Assembly (NCBI RefSeq): GCF_900112485.1
Contig: NZ_FOMG01000013.1
Span: forward strand, 1 to 64,000
Direction: 5' to 3'
Source of the DNA: Clostridium uliginosum
Lineage (GTDB): Bacteria; Bacillota; Clostridia; Clostridiales; Clostridiaceae
Length of the DNA: 64,000 nucleotides
Part shown: one piece after another, positions 25,716-33,531 of the stretch
Position numbering within the stretch: the stretch's first letter is position 1
How the letters are laid out: each line of letters opens with the position of its first letter
Program-made: the position numbers and the translations under genes
Notes under the pieces: generated by a model
What the model saw: only the letters and a program-made list of their open reading frames with translations
Databases searched by the model: none
Told to the model about the DNA's origin: nothing

Positions 25716-26384
25716 ATGAAAAAATATAAATTAACTAATCAATTCATACTTTGGAGAGAGAAAAAATTATATAGAATAAAATCATTAATAAGTTTTGATG
25801 ATGTAAAAGAAGGAGAACTAGGTGGATATATAGAAAATGAAAATAATTTAAGTCAAGAAGGAAAGTGTTGGGTGTTTAACAATGCCAAAATTTTTGAAAA
25901 TGCTAGAATTTTTGGGAATGCTAGAATAAGCGATTATGCCCAAATATCTGGTAATGCTATGATATATGATTATTCATTGGTATATGGGAATGCTCAGGTA
26001 TATGGAGGTACTGAAATACGCAGAAATGCTCAAGTATATGATAATGCTAGAGTATATGGAAAAACTATAATAAGTAGTTATGCTAGAATAAATGGAAATT
26101 CAAAAATATGTGGGGATGTAGAAGTATCAAGCTATGCACACATAAACGAAAATGCTTATGTTAAAAATAGAGAGGACATGCTAGTTATAGGAGAGATAGG
26201 GTCTAGAAATGATTTTATAACATTTTTTAAAAGCAAAGATAATAAAATACTTGTTAGTTGTGGTTGCTTTTCAGGGAATATAAAAAAGTTTAAAAAAGCA
26301 GTAAAAAAGACAAAAACAAGAATTAAATATAAAAAAGTTTATTTAGTTGCTATAAAATTAGCAGAGTTACAAATAGAATGTTAA
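25716..26384 (+). CDS. Hexapeptide/left-handed beta-helix repeat protein
   Basis: A 222-residue protein. Residues 1-50 form a conserved head (KKYKLTNQFILW, LYRIKSLISF, GELGGYIENENNLSQEGKCWVF). About 15 imperfect six-residue turns follow (NARIFG, NARISD, YAQISG, NAMIYD, NAQVYG, NARVYG), which should fold as a left-handed beta helix. The end (VIGEIGSRNDFITFF, CGCFSGNIKKFKKAV) is a second conserved cap. Similar proteins are common in Firmicute genomes and in phages, with no defined role. ATG 25716 follows AGGGAGACATTGAT. Confidence 0.72.
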   Translation: MKKYKLTNQFILWREKKLYRIKSLISFDDVKEGELGGYIENENNLSQEGKCWVFNNAKIFENARIFGNARISDYAQISGNAMIYDYSLVYGNAQVYGGTEIRRNAQVYDNARVYGKTIISSYARINGNSKICGDVEVSSYAHINENAYVKNREDMLVIGEIGSRNDFITFFKSKDNKILVSCGCFSGNIKKFKKAVKKTKTRIKYKKVYLVAIKLAELQIEC

Positions 26385-26417
26385 ATTAATAGTATTATTA
26401 ATACAAGATAAGTAATA

Positions 26418-26762
26418 TTATAACTTATCTTTCCAATGAATAAGTTGTTCAATAAAATTAAGAATTTTTTCTTTATCATCAAGACTTCTATTAAATAAAA
26501 GATTATATATTTTATTTAATACCAAGTTATCATTATCATTAGATGTTACCTGTAAGTTCTTGAACAAGTCTTCAAGGCTTACATTTAACGCAGATGTGAC
26601 TTTTTCAAGACTTTCTATAGTAGCATTTTTTTCACCTCTTTCAAGTTGACCAATATATGTTGGATGGAGAGATGCTCTAGTTGCTAATTCTTCTTGACTT
26701 AATCTATTTTCTTTTCTTAAATTTCTTAATCTTTCGCCTATAATCTTGCTTAAATTACTCAT
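26418..26762 (-). CDS. XRE-family transcriptional regulator
   Basis: A 114-residue regulator with an N-terminal HTH (about 6-62: IIGERLRNLRKENRLSQEELATRASLHPTYIGQLERGEKNATIESLEKVTSALNVSLEDLF) and a short helical C-terminus (DDKEKILNFIEQLIHWKDKL), probably for dimerisation. On the minus strand AGAGGTGAGGTAA precedes the start. It diverges from a c-di-GMP gene across a 385-base gap that contains possible operators and a tiny reading frame. Confidence 0.85.
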   Translation of the reverse strand: MSNLSKIIGERLRNLRKENRLSQEELATRASLHPTYIGQLERGEKNATIESLEKVTSALNVSLEDLFKNLQVTSNDNDNLVLNKIYNLLFNRSLDDKEKILNFIEQLIHWKDKL

Positions 26763-27042
26763 TTACCTCACCTCTAGAATTAAATTACCACTTAATAGAG
26801 TTTTTACAATATACTATTGATATTATTTACGTAAAAATATATACTATAAATAGTATTGTGTAATTTTCAATGAATTATTACAAAATTTTTACTACAAAAA
26901 CGAAAAAATGACGTATTCAAAAAACAAATAACATTGAAGTATATATATCAATCGATAATAAATTAATGAAGACATTATAGAAAGAGTTTATCATAAAAGT
27001 TTATTACAATAACATAATTAATTTTCACAAAAAGGAGGAAGC
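26763..27042. other. Intergenic region between the XRE gene and the c-di-GMP gene
   Basis: No ORF is supported here. ACTAT and ATAGT boxes recur around TTTACGTAAA (about 26808-26866), giving an imperfect symmetric arrangement that could be the XRE autoregulatory site. AAAGGAGGAAG at 27031-27041 is a strong ribosome site with no ATG, GTG or TTG at normal spacing after it. Confidence 0.35.
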
Positions 27043-27072
27043 ATAATTAAAAAATTATTTGTTGGAAAATAA
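27043..27072 (+). other. Possible tiny peptide frame behind a strong ribosome site
   Basis: AAAGGAGGAAG (27031-27041) is followed by ATA ATT AAA AAA TTA TTT GTT GGA AAA TAA. Only a rare ATT (27046, seven bases after GGAGG) or ATA could start it, giving eight or nine residues (KKLFVGK at the end). The stop touches the hairpin at 27072. It could be a decayed gene start or a genuine non-ATG micro-ORF. Confidence 0.25.
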
Positions 27073-27118
27073 TATACTGTACTACATTTAATTAAAAAGT
27101 AGTACAGTATATTTATTA
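27072..27118 (+). terminator. Long hairpin upstream of the c-di-GMP gene
   Basis: ATATACTGTACTAC (27072-27085) and GTAGTACAGTATAT (27099-27112) form a perfect 14-bp stem with a 13-nt loop. TTATTAAATTT follows, so termination may be partial. It sits about 30 bases before the next start. Confidence 0.55.
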
Positions 27119-27147
27119 AATTTATATTATTGATAGGGGATCAGATA

Positions 27148-28665
27148 ATGAGTTACTTTTACAAAAATAAATTCATATCTAAGTTAAATATATTTGAAAA
27201 ACGTGATTTAGAAAAGGATACTGAAGAGTTTAAATTAACTAATGATATAGGTGTTTCAAATATAATTTTTATATTAAGTTTACTGTTAATAATAATGGGA
27301 AGTAGTAACTTATGTAAAATTATAGCTACTATAGGAATTTTATTTGCTTTTATATTTATATTGAAAAAAGAAAAAAAAATTATAGAAAATATTAAATTTA
27401 CAGATGATTTAACTGGTGCAAAAAATCTAAAAAAATTTAAAATAGATCTTAAAGAAATACTAAAAACACATAAAAAATCAGATTTTACTATAATACAGTT
27501 TGATATTGATAATTTTAAATATGTTAATGATATCTTTGGATATGAAGAAGGAAATAAAACTTTAAAGAATATAGCTAAGGTATTAAAATTTAGTTTGGCA
27601 GATAATGAATTTTTTGCAAGAATTGATAGTGATAGATTTATTATTCTTATGAATTATAAAAATGATAGTGATATTATAATTAAATTAGAATATTTAATAT
27701 ATAAATTTAATAGATACAATAAAGACAAGTCTAAAATTTTTAATTTGATCTTTTCTTTTGGGATTTATAAAATTTTAGATAAAGATAATAATATAGAAAA
27801 TATAATAGATTTAGCAAATATTTCTAGAAAGACTATAAAAGGTTTATATAAAAATCAATATGCTTTCTATAATAATGAAATAAGAGAACAAGTATTTATA
27901 GAAAATGAAATTGAAAATAGTATGTATTATGCCTTGGAAAACAAAGAATTTGAAGTTTATTTACAACCAAAATATGATTTACAAAAAACACAAATGGTAG
28001 GTGCAGAAGCGCTTATTCGTTGGATACATCCTAAAAAAGGATTAATTCTACCAAATGATTTCATTCCTTTATTTGAGAAAAATGGATTCGTTATTAATAT
28101 TGATTTTTTTGTTCTTGAAGAAGTGTGTAAAAAAATGAGTGAATGGATTGACAAGGGATTAAATCCTGTTGTTATATCAATAAATCAATCTAGATTACAT
28201 ATTAACAATCATAATTATATAGAAATGGTTAAGTCTATTATTAATAAATATAATATACCTCCAGAACTTATTGAACTTGAGATTACAGAAAATATATTTT
28301 TTGATAATATTAATTTGTTAATTGATGTTGTAGAAGAATTACACAATATAGGAATCCGTATTTCAATGGATGACTTTGGCTCAGGTTATTCATCACTTAA
28401 TTTATTAAACAATATACCTTTAGACGTTTTAAAGATTGATAAATCTTTTTTAAAAGACATCACTGAAAATGAAAGGTCAAAAATAGTAATTACGAAAGTC
28501 ATTGAAATGGCTAAATGTCTTAAAATGACTGTTATATCAGAAGGAGTAGAAACTGAAAAACAAGCAGAATTTTTAAGGGGAATTGGATGTGATATGGTAC
28601 AAGGCTTTTTATTTGACAGACCTATGCCAATAGAGGAATTTGAAAAAAAGTTCTTCTTAACATAA
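27148..28665 (+). CDS. Membrane-bound c-di-GMP phosphodiesterase (degenerate GGDEF + EAL)
   Basis: A 505-residue protein. Two closely spaced membrane segments (about 33-75) precede a GGDEF domain whose signature is DSDRF (160-164) instead of GGDEF, so cyclase activity is unlikely. It may bind GTP as a regulator. The EAL domain (about 260-500) is intact: GAEALIRW (Glu287), the Asn in ISINQSRLH, EITEN, MDDFGSGYSSLNLL, LKIDKSF, VISEGVETEKQ and QGFLFDRPM. It should hydrolyse c-di-GMP to pGpG. ATG 27148 follows AGGGGATCAG; an upstream TTG at 27130 lacks a ribosome site. Confidence 0.88.
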   Translation: MSYFYKNKFISKLNIFEKRDLEKDTEEFKLTNDIGVSNIIFILSLLLIIMGSSNLCKIIATIGILFAFIFILKKEKKIIENIKFTDDLTGAKNLKKFKIDLKEILKTHKKSDFTIIQFDIDNFKYVNDIFGYEEGNKTLKNIAKVLKFSLADNEFFARIDSDRFIILMNYKNDSDIIIKLEYLIYKFNRYNKDKSKIFNLIFSFGIYKILDKDNNIENIIDLANISRKTIKGLYKNQYAFYNNEIREQVFIENEIENSMYYALENKEFEVYLQPKYDLQKTQMVGAEALIRWIHPKKGLILPNDFIPLFEKNGFVINIDFFVLEEVCKKMSEWIDKGLNPVVISINQSRLHINNHNYIEMVKSIINKYNIPPELIELEITENIFFDNINLLIDVVEELHNIGIRISMDDFGSGYSSLNLLNNIPLDVLKIDKSFLKDITENERSKIVITKVIEMAKCLKMTVISEGVETEKQAEFLRGIGCDMVQGFLFDRPMPIEEFEKKFFLT

Positions 28666-28740
28666 TATTACTTAGACTTAAGTATACATATGAATATTTA
28701 TAAATTCCTTTTGTAATGTAGATTAAGTCATTAATTTAAA

Positions 28741-28792
28741 AGCGCATCTTAATGTGGACAAACTTGTAACTTTGTCCATACTAAGACACGCT
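28741..28792. terminator. Bidirectional hairpin between convergent genes
   Basis: AGCG...CTTAATGTGGACAAA pairs with TTTGTCCATACTAAG...CGCT (28741-28792). It lies between the c-di-GMP gene and the convergent YdcZ-family gene. Confidence 0.5.
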
Positions 28793-28811
28793 AATATAGA
28801 ATATAAAAAAA

Positions 28812-28870
28812 TTAGACTATGTTTTAAAATAGTGTTGATATTGTAATATCAACATTCATTTAAAACATTG
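28812..28870. repeat. Palindromic element, family C (short copy), overlapping a gene end
   Basis: ATGTTTTAAAATAGTGTTGATATT pairs with AATATCAACATTCATTTAAAACAT around a 2-nt loop (the sequences run 28820-28868). It matches the ends of the long family C copies. The minus-strand gene at 28849-29304 runs into it: its last seven codons and the TGA stop lie within the element. Confidence 0.7.
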
Positions 28871-29304
28871 TTTTTATCTATAAGTAAATTATAGGTAAGT
28901 CCAATTAGTACTAAAAATCCTCCAATAACTTTACCTATAGATAATTCATTTAAAGTAAAGTAGTCAATTATAATACCAACAAATAATTGACCTATAAAAA
29001 TAATTAATGTTAAATAGAATGCAGATATTTTTGGCGTGATATAATTTGAAAGTACAATTACTAAGATGCCAGCAATACCTCCTAAGTAAGACCATAGAGG
29101 TATTGATTGCAATTTCACACTAGATATATATAGTGATTCATTACTTAAAAGTAAAAATATAAAAGAAAAAAATAATCCAATAGCAAAATTAAAAAAGGTG
29201 CCTTGAAAAGTCCCGATTTTTTCTGCTAAGCTAGAATTTATAATTCTTGCAACCACAATGGAAACACCAGCTAGAAATGCTGTAAGTAAAGATATACATA
29301 ACAT
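28849..29304 (-). CDS. DMT-superfamily YdcZ-family (DUF606) membrane protein
   Basis: A 151-residue membrane protein with five hydrophobic helices (FLAGVSIVVARIINSSLAEKIGTFQGTFFNFAIGLFFS, SYLGGIAGILVIVLSNYITPKISAFYLTLIIFIGQLFVGIIIDYF). DUF606 proteins are half-size DMT transporters encoded as pairs and thought to act as heterodimers; substrates are not established. It follows its partner (29318-29740) by 13 bases, behind AGAGGAGGATTAAGA. Its final residues NVLNEC and stop are supplied by a palindromic element. Confidence 0.8.
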   Translation of the reverse strand: MLCISLLTAFLAGVSIVVARIINSSLAEKIGTFQGTFFNFAIGLFFSFIFLLLSNESLYISSVKLQSIPLWSYLGGIAGILVIVLSNYITPKISAFYLTLIIFIGQLFVGIIIDYFTLNELSIGKVIGGFLVLIGLTYNLLIDKNNVLNEC

Positions 29305-29317
29305 TCTTAATCCTCCT

Positions 29318-29740
29318 CTAAAAAATGGTCATCACAAAGATGCCTAAAGTAATAAATGTTAAGCCAATAAGTTTCTTTTTATTAAATCTAATAACCTTCA
29401 TTCCTAATAAGCCAAAATGATCTATGATAATAGATGCAAGTGATTGACCAAGAAGTCCTAAAGCAATAAGAATAGAAGCTCCAAGAATTGCAAAACTAAA
29501 GTTATTAAAAAGAACAGTAAAAACACCTATAGCACCAGCACTATACAAGTATAATGGAATACCTTTTTGTATTTTAATTTTTGATTTAGTTATTAATAGC
29601 AACAATATAATGGCAAAGAATCCAACAATGTGAATTATTACAGTAGAGGTATAGTTTCCACAAGCGTTAGATAAAGTTCCATTAAACATAAGCATTATAG
29701 ATATTAAAGCGCCTATAAAGGCTGAAATTAAATTATTCAT
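29318..29740 (-). CDS. DMT-superfamily YdcZ-family (DUF606) membrane protein, partner
   Basis: A 140-residue five-helix membrane protein (SAFIGALISIMLMFNGTLSNACGNYTSTVIIHIVGFF, YSAGAIGVFTVLFNNFSFAILGASILIALGLLGQSLASIIIDHFG, KLIGLTFITLGIFVM). It is the first gene of the minus-strand pair, with GGAGGATAATAAATATT before its start. It diverges from a Crp/Fnr regulator of the YeiL type, an arrangement that suggests that regulator controls this pair. Confidence 0.8.
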   Translation of the reverse strand: MNNLISAFIGALISIMLMFNGTLSNACGNYTSTVIIHIVGFFAIILLLLITKSKIKIQKGIPLYLYSAGAIGVFTVLFNNFSFAILGASILIALGLLGQSLASIIIDHFGLLGMKVIRFNKKKLIGLTFITLGIFVMTIF

Positions 29741-29767
29741 AATATTTATTATCCTCCATCAAAACTT

Positions 29768-29930
29768 TAGGCATATGAAAGAAAATAACAAGTCAAAGAT
29801 GCGATGTATATTTTGTTTCAGACAAGGAAGTAATATTAGCTAATAGCAGACTATTAGCTAATATTACTGACGTAGTATGAAGCAAAATAGACTAGCATAC
29901 TGACTTGTTATTTTTTTTGAATGTGCCTTA
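29768..29930. repeat. Palindromic element, family A (copy 4)
   Basis: TAGGCATATGAAAGAAAATAA starts it (21 bases, 29768-29788) and TTTTTTTTGAATGTGCCTTA ends it. The inner arms are ACAAGTCA and TGACTTGT, a fully compensated change relative to ATAGACCA/TGGTCTAT of copy 1. The core is its own perfect hairpin, AGTAATATTAGCTAATAG with CTATTAGCTAATATTACT. This is one of the few copies lying in a promoter region rather than after a stop. Confidence 0.78.
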
Positions 29931-29953
29931 AACTTAATTTACCACAAAATCAT

Positions 29954-29979
29954 TGTAAACGGTTATGACATATGTCATA
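29954..29979 (+). promoter_or_regulatory. Crp/Fnr-type palindrome with overlapping cre-like sequence
   Basis: TATGACATATGTCATA (29964-29979) is a perfect 16-bp palindrome with the TGAC-N4-GTCA layout of Crp/Fnr-family operators, located between the divergent YdcZ pair and the Crp/Fnr gene. Overlapping it, TGTAAACGGTTATG (29954-29967) matches 12 of 14 cre positions. Confidence 0.6.
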
Positions 29980-29987
29980 TTAAGTAA

Positions 29988-30051
29988 GAGCCCAAATTTT
30001 AATTTGGAAACTCGAACTTACTCAGCGAAAGCGTATGTGAGTCGAGTTTTA
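29988..30051 (+). repeat. Hairpin module D (copy 1) in the leader of the Crp/Fnr gene
   Basis: CCCAAATTTTAATTTGG is followed by AAACTCGAACTTACTCAGC, GAAA and GCGTATGTGAGTCGAGTTT, which form a long imperfect hairpin with a T-rich tail. It ends about 12 bases before the AAAGGAG ribosome site. The same sequence, with small changes, is the core of the element at 63219-63450 (63338-63392). Confidence 0.65.
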
Positions 30052-30076
30052 TTTGTAATAAAAGGAGTTTAAAGCT

Positions 30077-30772
30077 ATGGTAAAAATAAATGATTTTAAA
30101 TTAATAGATTATTATATTGAAAAATATAAAATTAATCAACTTTTTACTAAAGATATGAGAGAATTCATGGAACTTTTTCTTTTCAAAAAGAATGAGCATA
30201 TTTGTAGAGATGGTGAAGATATTAATTATATTTTTTTCTTTTTAGAAGGAAAAGTAAAGGTATACATAACACTTAGTAATGGCAAATCTCTACTTAATTG
30301 TTTTTATCAAGAGTTTAAAATGATAGGGGATATAGAAATTATCAACTTAAATAGAGCATCTACAAATGTACAGGCTATAGAGGATACTTATTGTATAGGC
30401 ATTTCTTTGGAAAATGCAAGACAGCATTTGATTAATGATGCTAAGTTCTTAAGATTTCTATGCAATTCTTTAGGTGAAAAATTAGATAGATTTGCAAAAA
30501 ACACTTCTATAAATTTGCTTTATCCACTTGAGAATAGACTAGCTAGTTATATTCTTGCAACTGGAGAAAGAATAGATAAAAGTGGAGAAAGAGTAATAAT
30601 ATTTAATGAAAAATTAACTGAAATATCAGAACTGTTAGGTACAAGTTATAGGCATTTATTAAGAACATTAAATAATCTTTGTTTAAAGGGATTTATAAAA
30701 AAGGAAAACAATTACTTTGAAGTAATAGATGAGGTGAATTTAAGAAAACTTGCAGCGGATTTATATTTATAA
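30077..30772 (+). CDS. Crp/Fnr-family transcriptional regulator (YeiL-like)
   Basis: A 231-residue regulator with a cyclic-nucleotide-binding fold (about 20-135: LFLFKKNEHICRDGEDINYIFFFLEGKVKVYITLSNGKSLLNCFYQEFKMIGDIEIIN) and a C-terminal winged helix (about 150-225: LENRLASYILATG, EISELLGTSYRHLLRTLNNLCLKGFIKKENNYFEV). Divergent orientation to the YdcZ pair and a perfect palindrome in the shared region support local control and autoregulation. ATG 30077 follows AAAGGAGTTTAAAGCT. Confidence 0.85.
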   Translation: MVKINDFKLIDYYIEKYKINQLFTKDMREFMELFLFKKNEHICRDGEDINYIFFFLEGKVKVYITLSNGKSLLNCFYQEFKMIGDIEIINLNRASTNVQAIEDTYCIGISLENARQHLINDAKFLRFLCNSLGEKLDRFAKNTSINLLYPLENRLASYILATGERIDKSGERVIIFNEKLTEISELLGTSYRHLLRTLNNLCLKGFIKKENNYFEVIDEVNLRKLAADLYL

Positions 30773-30794
30773 TTAGTGAAAAACTTATTTTTTT

Positions 30795-31016
30795 TGCTCT
30801 GTTTTAAAACAGTGTTGATCTTGTTACATATTGTTCAGCGTGCTAAAGAATTAAACTTAAGAACATCTAAATGAGTATAGTCCCATTCCAGCTTGTTCCA
30901 AAAACAAGTTTTGGACAAGCAACTAATATGACAATACTCATTAAGAGTTCTAAAAGTCCAATTCTAATACACGCTTCACAAAAATGTAACAAGATCAACA
31001 CTAGATTAAAACACAG
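30795..31016. repeat. Palindromic element, family C (long copy 2)
   Basis: TGCTCTGTTTTAAAACAGTG opens it and TAGATTAAAACACAG closes it. Inner arms are TTGATCTTGTTACAT and ATGTAACAAGATCAA. The core has nested stems AGAACATCTAAATGAGTAT / ATACTCATTAAGAGTTCT and TTGTCC-type arms around CAAAAACAAGTTTTGG. It has the same build and length as the copy at 5051-5274, with many paired changes. It lies between the Crp/Fnr gene and the PocR sensor. Confidence 0.75.
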
Positions 31017-31073
31017 TGATTTTTTTAAATATGTTTAACTATAAGTATGAAGAGTATTGGGTGAGGTAACAGC

Positions 31074-31103
31074 TTGACACAAGTGGCTATTATGAGATAA
31101 TTA
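31074..31103 (+). promoter_or_regulatory. Promoter of the PocR sensor gene
   Basis: TTGACA (31074-31079) and TAATTA (31098-31103) are 18 bases apart, about 55 bases before the GTG start. Confidence 0.5.
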
Positions 31104-31157
31104 TATTAAAATACTAATTGATAAAATTTATCCTTTATAGAAAGTAGTTGATTTCTA

Positions 31158-32402
31158 GTGCCAAACAGTGGGAATTTAAAGGATTTAATAGATCTTGATT
31201 TATTACAAAACATACAAGATAGACTTTCTGAAATTACAGGACTTGCATTTAATATAGTAGATTTTAAGGGTAATCCTATAAATAATTATTCTAATTTCTG
31301 CAATTTTTGCAAAAAGATGAGAAGCACAAAAGAAGGAATGAAATTATGTTATGAGGCAAATGCACATGCAGGTTTAGAAGCTGCTATAAGGCAAGAACCT
31401 TATGTTTTTAAATGCCCAGCAGGGTTAGTAGATGTTGCTACACCTATAATTATGAATAATAACTATCTTGGAGCTATTTTTTTTGGACAAGTTAAAACAA
31501 ATAATGAAAAGTTTTTATCAATAAAGGAGTCAAATTATTGTTCTAAAATGTTTAAAAAAAATCCAACACTAAAAAAAGATTATGATGAGATTAAATATAT
31601 TGATTATAATAAAATTGAATCTATATTTTCTTTGGTAAAGATAGTAGTAAATCAATTAGTTGAAAAATCAGTTTTAAATTCAATACAAGAAGACGTAAAT
31701 TTTAACAATATTAAATTAATTAAAGAACAAGAAGAAAGAATTAAACTTGAAAAACAGTTAAAAGTTTTGAATCTTAAGCTAATGCAAACTCCAATGAAAC
31801 TTAATTTTGAATTTAACATATTGAATTCTATATCAAACCTTGCATTAATTGAAAATGCACCAAAAACTCAAGAAATGATTTATTCTTTAAGTGACTTAAT
31901 TAGATATACGTCAAAAAACATAGGGTGTGAAGTTACTATAGGAGAAGAGATAAAAAATATTATTACATATTTAAAAATTCAATCTAGTAGATTTGGAAAA
32001 AGGATAAAATATAAAGTTGATATAGATGAAAACATTAAAAAGATTAAAATACTTCCAATGATTTTGTTATTCGTTATAGAATATTCTATAACAAATGGAT
32101 TATCTCCTAAAAAAGAAGGAGGCACAATTAATATTAAGGGATATATTTTAGAAAATGATGCTATTATTACAATTAAAGATGATGGAATAGGAATTTCTGA
32201 AAATGAGCTATTTCTTATATTAAACGGAAAGTGTGAAAATGAAGTTGTAGGAATGAACATATATAATATTAATGAAATATTAGCTAATTATTATGGCAAA
32301 ACATATAAAGCTGATATAAGAAGTAAGGTTAATATAGGTACTACGGTAAGATTAAAATTTCCTTTAAGTCATATGAAAGAAAATAACAAGTCAAAGACGT
32401 GA
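31158..32402 (+). CDS. PocR-domain sensor, LytS/YesM-type histidine kinase lacking the phospho-His
   Basis: A 414-residue cytosolic sensor. A PocR ligand-binding domain (about 10-165) has four Cys (48, 51, 64, 86) in CNFCKKM, LCYEANAH and FKCPAGL. A coiled linker (about 180-208) follows, then a His_kinase/HATPase region. The phosphoacceptor motif NPHFLFNTLN of the family reads KLNFEFNILN here, so the His is Asn216. The N-box VENAIKHG reads IEYSITNG, so the Mg-binding Asn is Tyr. DDGIGI and a weak G2 motif remain. It should not autophosphorylate. GTG 31158 has only a weak ribosome site. The last 11 residues come from a family A element. It precedes a response regulator with a matching defect and the dehydratase genes. 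Confidence 0.85.
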   Translation: MPNSGNLKDLIDLDLLQNIQDRLSEITGLAFNIVDFKGNPINNYSNFCNFCKKMRSTKEGMKLCYEANAHAGLEAAIRQEPYVFKCPAGLVDVATPIIMNNNYLGAIFFGQVKTNNEKFLSIKESNYCSKMFKKNPTLKKDYDEIKYIDYNKIESIFSLVKIVVNQLVEKSVLNSIQEDVNFNNIKLIKEQEERIKLEKQLKVLNLKLMQTPMKLNFEFNILNSISNLALIENAPKTQEMIYSLSDLIRYTSKNIGCEVTIGEEIKNIITYLKIQSSRFGKRIKYKVDIDENIKKIKILPMILLFVIEYSITNGLSPKKEGGTINIKGYILENDAIITIKDDGIGISENELFLILNGKCENEVVGMNIYNINEILANYYGKTYKADIRSKVNIGTTVRLKFPLSHMKENNKSKT

Positions 32403-32450
32403 TGTATATCTTGCGTCATACTGACTTGTTATTTATTTGAATATGCTTAA
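32365..32450. repeat. Palindromic element, family A (copy 5), supplying the kinase stop
   Basis: TAAGTCATATGAAAGAAAAT (32365-32384) starts it and TTATTTATTTGAATATGCTTAA ends it; inner arms ACAAGTCA and TGACTTGT are fully paired. The kinase frame reads into it as SHMKENNKSKT and stops at the TGA at 32400. The hairpin also serves as a terminator or stem between sensor and regulator genes. Confidence 0.8.
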
Positions 32451-32474
32451 ATCACAATAGATAGGGTGATTCTT

Positions 32475-33491
32475 ATGATCAAAGTAATACTTGCAGATGA
32501 TGAAAATTTAGAACTTGAGGCTTTAAAGATAATTATAAATAAAAAGTTTAAAAATGCTAGTGTTGTTGGTATAGCACATGATGGAGATGAAGTTATTGAA
32601 ATGAATGAAGATTTAAATCCAGATGTGATTTTTATGAACGCATTAATGCCTGGCACTAATGGATTTGAAGTGGCTAAGATAATAAAGAAAAAAGATGAAA
32701 ATAAAAAGATAGTACTTATGAGCGTTTATGATGACTTTGAATTTGTTCAAAGAGCATTAAAAATAAAAGTCGATGATTATTTATTAAAACCAATTAGACC
32801 AGAAAAAATAATAAAAATATTAGATGAATTTATAAATAGTGATAAAAGCCATGCTCTTGAGAAAAACAAATCAATTTTACTAGGTAATATAAAAAATCAT
32901 TATTATAAAGAATCTAAAGATACTTTAAAACAGTTAATAGAATGTTTAGAAAAGTTTAGTATATGTGAGTCACAAAAGTATTCAGAAGAACTGGTTAGAG
33001 ATATGATCGACGTATTTGATATAGAAAATAATAAGCTAAATAATAATGTTGATTATAAAAAAAATTTTAATAGTTGTTTAGATATTCATGATATAGAGAA
33101 TAATCTGATAGATATTTTAGATAATTTATTTGATATGTTAATATATAATAGGAATTTATCAGATACCGATGAATTAAAATTTCTTTTAAATTATATAGAA
33201 AAAAATTTTAGAAATAACATAATGCTACAAGATGTAGCAGATCATATGAAATTTAGCAGTCCTTACTTAAGTAAAAGTTTTAAAAAACATATAGGAACTA
33301 ATTTTAATCAATATCTAACTAATAGAAGGATTCAAGAAGCAAAAAAAATATTAAAAAATACAAGTACTAGTATAAATGTTTTAGCATTTGATATAGGATA
33401 TAATGAACCTAATTATTTTTGCAAAGTATTTAAAAAATTAGAAGGTATGACACCTGTAGAATATAGGGAAAAACATAGAAACCAAATATAA
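32475..33491 (+). CDS. Response regulator with AraC-type HTH, lacking the phospho-Asp
   Basis: A 338-residue regulator. The receiver (1-118) keeps the acidic pocket (ADDEN, Asp8/9), the switch Ser (IVLMSVYDDFE) and Lys (YLLKPI), but the phosphorylation site PDIVxxDxxMPG reads PDVIFMNALMPG, so Asp is Asn55. A helical middle part (about 125-230) leads to an AraC/XylS domain (about 235-335: LQDVADHMKFSSPYLSKSFKKHIGTNFNQYLTNRRIQEAKKIL, LAFDIGYNEPNYFCKVFKKLEGMTPVEYRE). It likely activates the dehydratase genes at 33812. ATG 32475 follows AGGGTGATTCTT; GTG 32466 lies in that site. Confidence 0.88.
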   Translation: MIKVILADDENLELEALKIIINKKFKNASVVGIAHDGDEVIEMNEDLNPDVIFMNALMPGTNGFEVAKIIKKKDENKKIVLMSVYDDFEFVQRALKIKVDDYLLKPIRPEKIIKILDEFINSDKSHALEKNKSILLGNIKNHYYKESKDTLKQLIECLEKFSICESQKYSEELVRDMIDVFDIENNKLNNNVDYKKNFNSCLDIHDIENNLIDILDNLFDMLIYNRNLSDTDELKFLLNYIEKNFRNNIMLQDVADHMKFSSPYLSKSFKKHIGTNFNQYLTNRRIQEAKKILKNTSTSINVLAFDIGYNEPNYFCKVFKKLEGMTPVEYREKHRNQI

Positions 33492-33531
33492 GGCACATAT
33501 TTGGTTTATTATTTTCTTTCATGTGCCTAAA
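33479..33531 (+). terminator. Terminator spanning the regulator stop, with a short family A element
   Basis: AAACCAAATAT (33479-33489) and ATATTTGGTTT (33497-33507) form an 11-bp perfect stem whose loop contains the stop and AAGGCAC. TATTATTTTCTTTCATGTGCCTAA completes a minimal family A element (33490-33531) in reverse orientation. The gap to 33811 otherwise holds only the dehydratase promoter region. Confidence 0.7.

Noticed and set aside
25716-26762. Prophage fragment
   Set aside because: The hexapeptide protein and XRE regulator have phage relatives, but no integrase, structural or lysis genes or att repeats are seen.
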